Positions 1 through 4,403 of a stretch of DNA of 5,431 nucleotides are shown here, piece after piece (the first letter of the stretch is position 1; each line of letters opens with the position of its first letter). Source of the DNA: Labilithrix sp. (GTDB lineage: Bacteria; Myxococcota; Polyangia; Polyangiales; Polyangiaceae); the NCBI GenBank assembly GCA_028287035.1, contig JAQBQL010000122.1, positions 1 through 5,431 of the forward strand, given 5' to 3'. Below the pieces are notes generated by a model. The model was given only the letters and a program-made list of their open reading frames with translations, made no database searches and had not been told where the DNA came from. The translations under genes and the position numbers were made by a program.

Positions 1-165
1 GGTCTCGGCGGGCGGCCCGGGCGGCAGCGCGGGGAGCGGCGCGGCGGGGGCGGGCGGCGGCAGCGAGGGAAGGGGCGCGCTGCTCTGGGCGTACACGGTC
101 CCGCCACGGAGCATGACGACGAGGAGAGCTGCGAACGGCGCTATGCGCCTGCAAAAGGAAAGCAT
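1..165 (-). CDS. N-terminus of a secreted proline-rich protein (partial, runs off left edge)
   Basis: Reading the minus strand from the ATG at 165-163 gives 55 codons open to the window edge. Residues 1-26 form a classical Sec signal peptide: an n-region with two arginines (CRR), a hydrophobic stretch of Ala/Leu/Val, and a probable cleavage site at VYA|QSS (after residue 26). The rest (residues 27-55) is almost only Pro, Ala, Leu and Ser. It looks like a flexible linker joining the signal peptide to a domain outside the window, so no function can be assigned. The Shine-Dalgarno is weak (GGA about 9 nt upstream). The gene is divergent from the mini-lipoprotein gene at 376, and the two share a roughly 210-bp intergenic region. 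The start is chosen because it gives a complete signal peptide; a second in-frame ATG (codon 18) would cut it. Confidence 0.72.
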   Translation of the reverse strand, partial: MLSFCRRIAPFAALLVVMLRGGTVYAQSSAPLPSLPPPAPAAPLPALPPGPPAET

Positions 166-215
166 TTGTTGTCCGTTCGCCACGAAAGCTGTCGTATTGT
201 GACCTGATCGCGGGG

Positions 216-235
216 CTTGTTGCTGCATCAACAGG
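216..235. promoter_or_regulatory. Dyad in divergent intergenic region, possible operator
   Basis: CTTGTTG at 216-222 pairs with CAACAGG at 229-235 across the six-base spacer CTGCAT: seven pairs, one of them G-U if read as RNA. It ends 1 bp before a TTGACG hexamer (237-242) that could be a -35 box. A symmetric site abutting a promoter between divergent genes is a typical place for a dimeric regulator to bind. No regulator gene is visible in the window, so this is inference from symmetry and position. Confidence 0.3.
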
Positions 236-236
236 C

Positions 237-266
237 TTGACGATCCGGAACCAAACGTTCTATCCC
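237..266 (+). promoter_or_regulatory. Candidate promoter for the mini-lipoprotein genes
   Basis: TTGACG (237-242) is a good sigma-70-type -35 match. With an 18-bp spacer the -10 position is TATCCC (261-266), which keeps only the TAT part of TATAAT. An overlapping alternative is an ECF-type arrangement: GGAAC (247-251), 15 bp, CGTT (267-270). Neither is fully convincing. A start in this area would leave a 5' leader of about 100 nt before the ATG at 376. Confidence 0.3.
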
Positions 267-280
267 CGTTTGGCCCCGTT
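264..280 (+). repeat. CCCCGTT direct repeat, 10-bp phase
   Basis: CCCCGTT occurs at 264-270 and again at 274-280, exactly 10 bp apart, so both copies would lie on nearly the same face of the helix. They overlap or directly follow the candidate -10 region. They could be half-sites for an activator or repressor, or chance in GC-rich DNA. Confidence 0.3.
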
Positions 281-317
281 AGCGTATGCGGCCGAAGTCT
301 GGTCGAAAATTTAGGGA

Positions 318-346
318 CCGTAAAACCGAATACGTAGGCTTTACGG
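318..346 (+). promoter_or_regulatory. Stem-loop in the leader of the first mini-lipoprotein gene
   Basis: CCGTAAA (318-324) and TTTACGG (340-346) are perfectly complementary over 7 bp. Inside, one A/C mismatch is followed by two further pairs (CC 326-327 with GG 337-338), and the loop contains the palindrome TACGTA. The element ends 13 nt before the Shine-Dalgarno at 360-365. It could act as a leader RNA hairpin or as a DNA operator. The surrounding sequence is noticeably less GC-rich than the genes. Confidence 0.4.
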
Positions 347-375
347 ACGATTCTCTTTTGGAGGAGACCAATCAC

Positions 376-588
376 ATGAAGAAGGTTATGGGCTTTGTGC
401 TCGCCGCCGCGATCGCCGCGCCGGCTCTCGGTGGCTGTGCGTACGGTGGTATTGCCACGACGCAGGACGGTACGAAGGCGATCGTGACGCGGAACGACGG
501 ATTCCTCTTCGGGATCCTGCGCAAGGTCTTCGTGTGCAAGGTCGACGCGAGCGGTCTCCAGAACTGCGCCGAGGCCGACGCGCCCTGA
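376..588 (+). CDS. Mini-lipoprotein, paralogue 1 (70 aa)
   Basis: This is a small predicted lipoprotein. Residues 1-20 are a signal peptide (MKK start, Ala-rich core) ending in a lipobox-like ALGG|C, with C21 as the lipidated residue. The mature part is only about 50 residues. Its centre, TRNDGFLFGILRKVFVCKV (38-56), is repeated unchanged in the next gene. C54 and C64 form a CX9C pair, also shared, that could make a disulfide in the envelope. The start at 376 is preferred over an in-frame ATG at 286 because GGAGGA lies at 360-365 (10-nt spacing) and because only 376 puts the signal peptide at the N-terminus. The gene is probably transcribed with the paralogue 87 bp downstream. I do not recognise a named family. 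The function is unknown, though secretion and lipidation are well supported. Confidence 0.88.
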   Translation: MKKVMGFVLAAAIAAPALGGCAYGGIATTQDGTKAIVTRNDGFLFGILRKVFVCKVDASGLQNCAEADAP

Positions 589-599
589 TCTCAGCGCAC

Positions 600-640
600 T
601 CGCTGGATCCCGCGCGCACCGCGCAGCTGGGGACCAGCGA
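600..640 (+). other. Strong intercistronic hairpin between the two mini-lipoprotein genes
   Basis: TCGCTGG (600-606) pairs with CCAGCGA (634-640). After a bulged A (607), TCCC (608-611) pairs with GGGA (630-633), giving an 11-bp stem. Its apical loop can itself pair GCGC with GCGC (614-617 with 621-624). No T-run follows, so it is not a standard intrinsic terminator. It could stabilise the upstream message, partly stop transcription, or be an RNA processing site that sets the ratio of the two proteins. Confidence 0.5.
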
Positions 641-675
641 TTCGTCGATTCCTCTCTAGCAAAAGGTAGAATTCT

Positions 676-885
676 ATGAAGAAGCTCACGTGCATGCTTT
701 TCGCCGCTTCGGTCATTGCCTCGTCTGCGACGGGCTGCTCCTACGGCGCTGCCGCCGGTTCGGGCGCCGACAAGGTCGTCATCACCCGTAACGACGGCTT
801 CCTGTTCGGCATCCTCCGCAAGGTCTTCGTGTGCAAGGTCAGCGACGCGGGCGTCACCGCCTGCGCCGAAGGCACCTCGCCCTGA
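676..885 (+). CDS. Mini-lipoprotein, paralogue 2 (69 aa)
   Basis: This is the tandem paralogue of the gene at 376-588. It has a signal peptide with MKK start and a lipobox-like ATG|C, with C21 as the lipidated Cys. The residues after the Cys (CSYG) echo CAYG in paralogue 1. The 19-residue core TRNDGFLFGILRKVFVCKV (37-55) is identical to its neighbour, as is the CX9C spacing (C53, C63) and the CAE that follows. The stretch between lipobox and core (residues 25-33) differs, as does the signal peptide, so these parts are free to drift. An AAAAGG Shine-Dalgarno lies at 661-666, 9 nt before the ATG. A strong intrinsic terminator at 945-978 closes the unit. The family and function are not recognised. 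A structural or signalling role in the envelope is possible but unsupported. Confidence 0.88.
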   Translation: MKKLTCMLFAASVIASSATGCSYGAAAGSGADKVVITRNDGFLFGILRKVFVCKVSDAGVTACAEGTSP

Positions 886-944
886 TTCTCGCGTCGTGAC
901 GCGGTCTCCGGGATTCCGGGCCACGCCACCACGAGATTCGTGAG

Positions 945-978
945 AAGCAGGGGTCGCGCGAGCGGCTCCTGCTTTTTT
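945..978 (+). terminator. Rho-independent terminator with GCGA tetraloop
   Basis: AAGCAGG (945-951) pairs with CCTGCTT (968-974). The stem continues GGTCGC (952-957) with GCGGCT (962-967), including two G-U pairs, around the loop GCGA (958-961), a GNRA tetraloop. That makes a 13-bp uninterrupted stem. It runs into a six-T tract (973-978), and a second run of five T follows at 984-988. It lies about 60 nt after the stop of the second mini-lipoprotein gene and separates that unit from the operon starting at 1015. Confidence 0.92.
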
Positions 979-1014
979 ATTGCTTTTTGGTTCCCGTTCG
1001 AGTCCTGAGTAGCC

Positions 1015-1488
1015 ATGCGCACGCGTCCCGCTGGGATTGTCCTCGTCGTTCTCGCGCTGGCCGCCGGCGGTTGCTCGCGGAGCGGCGGCGGTGAAGAGGG
1101 CGGCGCCGCGAAGAAGAACGTCGAGTACGGCGACACGGTCGGCATCGAGTTCGGCGGTCCGCCGGACGGCCCTTTCCTCGCCGCGGTGGCGGCCGAGAAG
1201 GGGCATTCCGCGGAGAAGGGCGTCCCGGCGCTCGCCGGAGCGCTCCAGCAGGCGGCGCGATCGTGCCCGACCCTCGCGAGCGAGGCGACCGACCAGGCGA
1301 GCCCGCCGACCCTCCACCTCGTGACGAAGGCCGGGTCGCTCGAGGCTGCCGCCGGCGCTCGTTCCGCGGCCGAGCCCGCGTCGGCCACCTGCATGACGAA
1401 GGCGCTCGCCGGCAAGGCCTCGGGTCTCGACTCGTCGTCGACGTTCGAGCTCACCATCCAGCTCCTCGTCAAGCCGCAGAAGAAGTAA
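1015..1488 (+). CDS. Predicted lipoprotein, 157 aa, first gene of a two-gene operon
   Basis: Residues 1-19 form a short signal peptide (MRTR, then an Ile/Val/Leu core) ending in AAGG|C, with C20 as the predicted lipidated cysteine. A Ser/Gly-rich tether follows (21-31). The mature domain has two further cysteines, C84 and C126, which could form a disulfide. Its order is a Cys-containing helix, a strand with a GSL turn, a second Cys-containing helix and a final strand (FELTIQLLVKP, 144-154). This loosely recalls the C-terminal domain of AgmX/TonB-like proteins of myxobacteria, but the match is weak and I do not assign it. The Shine-Dalgarno is poor (GAG at 1007-1009). The stop lies 10 bp before the next start, and the AAGG for the next gene overlaps the end of this one, so the two are probably translated from one message. 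Confidence 0.8.
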   Translation: MRTRPAGIVLVVLALAAGGCSRSGGGEEGGAAKKNVEYGDTVGIEFGGPPDGPFLAAVAAEKGHSAEKGVPALAGALQQAARSCPTLASEATDQASPPTLHLVTKAGSLEAAAGARSAAEPASATCMTKALAGKASGLDSSSTFELTIQLLVKPQKK

Positions 1489-1498
1489 GGCTGCCCGA

Positions 1499-2344
1499 AT
1501 GACCCGTCTCCTCGCATCCGTGCCGGCGCTCCTCGTGGTGCTGGCCGCTTCGGCGCCGGCCGCCGCGCAGCAGCAGGTGACCGCGCCCGCACCCGCGGCT
1601 CCTGCGGCGCCGGCCGAGGTCCGTCTCGACCTGGTGAGCGGCGAGGTGAAGCTGCTGTCGATGGACGACGCGAAGGGCTTCACCGTCGAGCCCGAGACGG
1701 GCCTGGTCGCCCGCGTCGTCGATGATGGCCACACGCTGCGGCTCGTCACGCAGAGCGACGGCACGTTCACGGTCCGCGTCCAGAAGAACGACGGCACGAC
1801 GGCCGTGTACTCGGTGCACGTCGGGACCGAGGCGGCGGGCACGAAGGCGGTCGCGACCGCGGCGGGTGCGCCTGGAGCGCCGGCGCCCGACAAGCGCAGC
1901 GCAGACGAGCACTACACGTCGAACACCATCGACCTGAACCTCGAGGGGGGCGCGGGCCGTCACTTCGGCGATCCGGCAGAGACCCTCGGCTTCGGCCGCG
2001 CGCGGGTCGGCGTGATGTTCGCGCGCTGGCCGGTCTTCACGATGATCGGCGCGACGTACGAGTACAACAATCTCTCCCCCGCGACGTTCGGCCTGCAGGG
2101 CGAGCTGCTGCACCTTTCGGGCGGCGTCTGGGCGCAGGCGGGCGGCATGATGGACATCCACGGCAAGGCCGGCGTCATGGGCGCGCTCGGCATCAGCATC
2201 GTGGGCGTCGAGGTGCAGTATCGCGGCTTCGAGCGCGACGACGGCGGCCTCTCGACCGGCGTTGCGGTCCTCGGCAAGCTGAGGGTGCCGCTCGGCGTCA
2301 TCCTCTATGCCCTCGACCAGAACAAGAAGAAGACGAAGCCCTGA
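1499..2344 (+). CDS. Secreted protein: pilus/secretin N-domain-like region plus beta-rich barrel-like C-terminus (281 aa)
   Basis: Residues 1-23 are a Sec signal peptide with probable cleavage at AAA|QQQ, and residues 24-39 are an Ala/Pro linker. Residues 40-109 (RLDLVSGEVKLLSM, then VARVVDDGHTLRLVTQSDGT, then YSVHVG) show the strand order and G-E-x-x-x-L / D-G-T-x-x-V pattern of the pilus formation N-terminal domain (PF13629-like) found in CpaC/RcpA-type secretins. An Ala/Gly/Pro/Thr linker spans 110-131. Residues 142-272 are rich in Gly and aromatics with alternating hydrophobic positions, as in a small outer-membrane beta-barrel. The tail is lysine-rich (KKKTK). There is no secretin domain. 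AAGG at 1487-1490, overlapping the upstream stop, is the Shine-Dalgarno at 8-nt spacing. The domain call is by eye. An envelope location is likely and the exact role unknown. Confidence 0.8.
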   Translation: MTRLLASVPALLVVLAASAPAAAQQQVTAPAPAAPAAPAEVRLDLVSGEVKLLSMDDAKGFTVEPETGLVARVVDDGHTLRLVTQSDGTFTVRVQKNDGTTAVYSVHVGTEAAGTKAVATAAGAPGAPAPDKRSADEHYTSNTIDLNLEGGAGRHFGDPAETLGFGRARVGVMFARWPVFTMIGATYEYNNLSPATFGLQGELLHLSGGVWAQAGGMMDIHGKAGVMGALGISIVGVEVQYRGFERDDGGLSTGVAVLGKLRVPLGVILYALDQNKKKTKP

Positions 2345-2347
2345 GCG

Positions 2348-2379
2348 TCGCGCCCTCGCGCGAGGCCTGAGGGCGGCGA
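2348..2379 (+). terminator. GC-rich hairpin directly after the operon, no T-run
   Basis: TCGCGCCCTC (2348-2357) pairs with GAGGGCG (2369-2375) and, after one bulged G, with CGA (2377-2379). This gives 10 bp starting 3 nt after the stop codon at 2344. No T-tract follows, so any termination would need Rho or be weak. The descending arm runs straight into the first copy of the repeat block, so the hairpin may equally be part of that element. Confidence 0.3.
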
Positions 2380-2513
2380 AAGTCGTTCGGATCCCTCACG
2401 GTCTTCGCGCCGCGGGGGATGCGGGGCGGGGCGAAATTCGTTCGGATCCCTCACGGTCTTCGCGCCGCGGGGGATGCGCGGGGCGGCGAAAGTCGTTCGG
2501 ATCCCTCACGGTC
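2371..2513 (+). repeat. Direct half of the repeat block: three 20-bp elements, exact 55-bp period
   Basis: The element CGTTCGGATCCCTNNCGGTC starts at 2384, 2439 and 2494, each time 55 bp on, with CA as the two variable bases. The spacer is repeated as well: 2384-2423 and 2439-2478 are identical over 40 bp, and the full 55-bp units differ at four positions. The flank GGGCGGCGAAAGT before copy 1 (2371-2383) recurs before copy 3 (2481-2493). Because 55 is not a multiple of three, each copy is read in a different frame, so the block is not a coding repeat. Each core contains the palindrome GGATCC. Confidence 0.95.
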
Positions 2514-2568
2514 GTCCGGTGTTGGGGCGGGCGGGGCGCCGATCGACAGGGATCCGAACGGTTCGGGA

Positions 2569-2581
2569 GGGGGCGGCCCCC
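2569..2581 (+). other. Spacer hairpin 1 in the inverted half
   Basis: GGGGG (2569-2573) faces CCCCC (2577-2581) across a CGG loop. It lies in the first spacer of the inverted half, 8 nt after the element copy at 2541-2560. A different hairpin occupies the comparable place in the next spacer. Confidence 0.45.
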
Positions 2582-2619
2582 TGGGGAGTCGCGGCGACCG
2601 GCAGGGATCCGAACGATTC

Positions 2620-2637
2620 ACGGGGGGTGATCCCCGT
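2620..2637 (+). other. Spacer hairpin 2 in the inverted half
   Basis: ACGGGG (2620-2625) pairs with CCCCGT (2632-2637) around a six-base loop. It starts 4 nt after the element copy at 2596-2615. Its sequence is unrelated in detail to the hairpin in the previous spacer, while position and stem size are similar. A weaker third one, CCCC (2679-2682) with GGGG (2686-2689), follows the last copy. Confidence 0.45.
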
Positions 2638-2719
2638 CGCCAGCCGCGGTGACCGGCAGGGATCCGAACGGTCACGGGCCCCTGTGGGGGCGCCGCTCGC
2701 CTGCCGCGCCGCCCGGGAT

Positions 2720-2732
2720 TAGAGTCCCCCCG
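2720..2732 (+). promoter_or_regulatory. Candidate -10 box for a leaderless acyl-CoA dehydrogenase message
   Basis: TAGAGT (2720-2725) matches the TANNNT pattern of a -10 box and ends 7 nt before the ATG at 2733. The bases between are C/G only (CCCCCCG), with no purine-rich Shine-Dalgarno. A -10 box at this distance would place the first transcribed base at or next to the A of the ATG, the usual geometry of leaderless genes. No clear -35 box is visible. Confidence 0.35.
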
Positions 2733-4397
2733 ATGGCGTTCTACCAGTCCCCGCCCGAGCTCGGAAACCAGTACCAGTCGGACGACGTCCTCCGGCGCTA
2801 CCTGCGCAACACGCTGCCGCCGGACGTCCTCTCCGACATCGAGGGCGAGCTCGACGAGATCGGGGAGCTCGCGGGCGGTGAGCTCTATCGCGCGGCGCTC
2901 GAGACCCGCCGCGACGAGCCGCGCCTCGAGCAGTGGGACGCCTGGGGCAAGCGGGTCGACCACATCGAGCTGACGCCGCTCTGGAAGCGCGCCGCCCAGC
3001 TCACCGCCGAGAAGGGCATCGTCGCCACCGCCTACGAGCGGAAACACGCCGCCTTCTCGCGCATCCACCAGTTCGCGAAGGTGTACCTGATCGACAGCGG
3101 CTGGCACGTCTACTCGTGCCCCCTCGCGATGACCGACGGTGCCGCCCGCACCCTCATCGCGTCGAAGAACCAGCCGCTCGTCGACCGCGCCGTCCCGCGG
3201 CTCATCAGCCGCGACCCGAGCACCGCGTGGACGAGCGGCCAGTGGATGACCGAGCGTACCGGAGGCTCCGACGTCGCGATCAGCGAGACGGTCGCGCGTC
3301 CCGACGGCGACGCGTTCCGCCTCTACGGCACCAAGTGGTTCAGCAGCGCGACCACCTCGCAGATGGCCCTCACGCTCGCGCGCCCCGAGGGCAACCCGCC
3401 GGGCGGCAGCGGCCTCGCGCTCTTCTACCTCGAGGTCCGGAACCCCGACGGCTCGATGAACGGCGTGCAGGTCAACCGCCTGAAGGAGAAGCTCGGCACG
3501 CGCATGGTGCCGACCGCGGAGCTCACGCTCGACGGCACCCGCGCCATCCCCGTCATCGGCACGAAGGACGGCATCAAGAACATCACGCCGATGCTCACCA
3601 TCACCCGCACCTGGAACGCGGTGTGCGCGGTCGGCGGAATGAAGCACGGCATGGCGCTCGCGAAGGACTACGCGCGCCGCCGCGTCGCCTTCGGCTCGCT
3701 GCTTGCCGAGAAGCCGCTCCACATCGACACGCTCGCCGCCATGGAGGCGGAGCGGCAGGGCGCGTTCCTCCTCGCGTTCCGCGCCGTCGAGCTGCTCGGC
3801 AAGGACGAGGCGCGCGAGATCACCGACCACGAGGCGGCGCTCCTCCGCCTGCTCACGCCGATCGTCAAGCTCACCACCGGCAAGCAGGGCGTCGCCTTCG
3901 CCAGCGAGGCGCTCGAGGCGTTCGGCGGCGCCGGCTACATCGAGGACACCGGCCTGCCCCGCATGCTGCGCGACGCGCAGGTCCTTTCGATCTGGGAAGG
4001 CACCACCAACGTGCTCTCGCTCGATCTCCTCCGCGCGCTCGCGAAGCTCGGGTCGCTGGAGCCGATCGCCCGCGAGGTGCAGGCGGCCGTCCAGGGCTGC
4101 GACACCTCACTCGCCGACGCCGCCCGCACCGCGCTGCAGGCGGTCGAGCACGCCTCGCAGTGGCTGGTCCGCACGATGGAGGGGGGCCCGCATGCCGTCG
4201 AGGCCGGCGCCCGCCGCCTCGCGCTCACCCTCGGGCGCGCCCTCGAGCTGTCCTTCCTCGTCCGCGAGGCGACCCGCTCGAAGAAGCACGGCGACGACGC
4301 GAAGCCCGCCGCCGCGGCCCGCCGGTTCGCGCGGGCCGGCGTCGACCTCATCGCCGACGAGTCGCTCGACGAGGACGCGCGCACGCTGCTCGCCTGA
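2733..4397 (+). CDS. AidB-like acyl-CoA dehydrogenase (554 aa)
   Basis: This is an FAD-dependent acyl-CoA dehydrogenase that would desaturate an acyl-CoA at C2-C3 and pass electrons to electron-transfer flavoprotein. Visible features, in order: a long helical N-terminal domain of the AidB/ACAD11-like type (1-165); the first family signature MTERTGGSD (172-180) with KWF (201-203) at the flavin; RRVAFG (316-321), including the conserved FAD-binding Arg; GGAGYIED (398-405); and IWEGTTN (420-426), where E422 is the expected catalytic base. A helical C-terminal extension (about 440-554) completes the AidB-like length (E. coli AidB is 541 aa). The start at 2733 is chosen over an in-frame ATG at 2649 because the extra 28 codons would lie in the upstream repeat and are Pro/Arg/Gly-rich. 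The substrate is unknown. AidB itself has weak isovaleryl-CoA dehydrogenase activity and a DNA-alkylation link, which cannot be inferred here. Confidence 0.95.
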   Translation: MAFYQSPPELGNQYQSDDVLRRYLRNTLPPDVLSDIEGELDEIGELAGGELYRAALETRRDEPRLEQWDAWGKRVDHIELTPLWKRAAQLTAEKGIVATAYERKHAAFSRIHQFAKVYLIDSGWHVYSCPLAMTDGAARTLIASKNQPLVDRAVPRLISRDPSTAWTSGQWMTERTGGSDVAISETVARPDGDAFRLYGTKWFSSATTSQMALTLARPEGNPPGGSGLALFYLEVRNPDGSMNGVQVNRLKEKLGTRMVPTAELTLDGTRAIPVIGTKDGIKNITPMLTITRTWNAVCAVGGMKHGMALAKDYARRRVAFGSLLAEKPLHIDTLAAMEAERQGAFLLAFRAVELLGKDEAREITDHEAALLRLLTPIVKLTTGKQGVAFASEALEAFGGAGYIEDTGLPRMLRDAQVLSIWEGTTNVLSLDLLRALAKLGSLEPIAREVQAAVQGCDTSLADAARTALQAVEHASQWLVRTMEGGPHAVEAGARRLALTLGRALELSFLVREATRSKKHGDDAKPAAAARRFARAGVDLIADESLDEDARTLLA

Positions 4398-4403
4398 GCG
4401 CCG

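Larger units (their letters stand above)
2541..2670 (-). repeat. Inverted half of the repeat block: three reverse elements, exact 55-bp period
   Basis: The reverse complement of the same 20-bp element occurs at 2541-2560, 2596-2615 and 2651-2670, again exactly 55 bp apart. The 13-bp core AGGGATCCGAACG is identical in all three. The adjoining five bases are GACCG in copies 2 and 3 and GATCG in copy 1. Unlike the direct half, the spacers between these copies are not homologous except for a shared GCGGYGACCGGC just before copies 2 and 3. Copy spacing is therefore kept while spacer sequence is not. The last copy ends 62 bp before the start of the acyl-CoA dehydrogenase gene. Confidence 0.95.

Noticed and set aside
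286..375. Upstream in-frame ATG as start of the first mini-lipoprotein
   Set aside because: It would bury the signal peptide 30 residues inside the protein and lacks a Shine-Dalgarno, whereas GGAGGA lies correctly before 376.
886..944. Several small inverted repeats (890-903, 908-919, 930-942) before the terminator
   Set aside because: The stems are only 4-5 bp in GC-rich sequence. They may add structure to the 3' end but do not support separate features.
741..1592. Minus-strand open frame of 283 codons
   Set aside because: It spans the antisense of three plus-strand features and the terminator at 945-978. Its composition is typical of a GC-rich shadow frame.
1469..2161. Minus-strand open frame of 230 codons
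   Set aside because: Its translation is dominated by Arg, Ala and His from antisense codons of the well-supported gene at 1499-2344.
2371..2680. Possible CRISPR array from evenly spaced repeats
   Set aside because: The repeat core is only 13-20 bp, three copies are inverted relative to the others, two spacers are near-identical, and no cas gene is in the window.
2307..2722. Small plus-strand reading frames across the repeat block (2307-2630, 2419-2652, 2474-2722)
   Set aside because: They arise because the GC-rich repeats lack stops. The 55-bp unit shifts frame each copy, the products are Arg/Gly/Ser-rich, and no Shine-Dalgarno is present.
2649..2732. Upstream in-frame ATG as start of the acyl-CoA dehydrogenase
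   Set aside because: The extra 28 residues are encoded partly by the last repeat copy and look like translated intergenic DNA. The family-like N-terminus begins at 2733.
2451..3830. Long minus-strand open frame of 459 codons opposite the dehydrogenase
   Set aside because: It is the antisense of a clearly real gene in high-GC DNA. The product is Arg/Ala/Val/Glu-rich with no recognisable motif, and it runs into the noncoding repeats.
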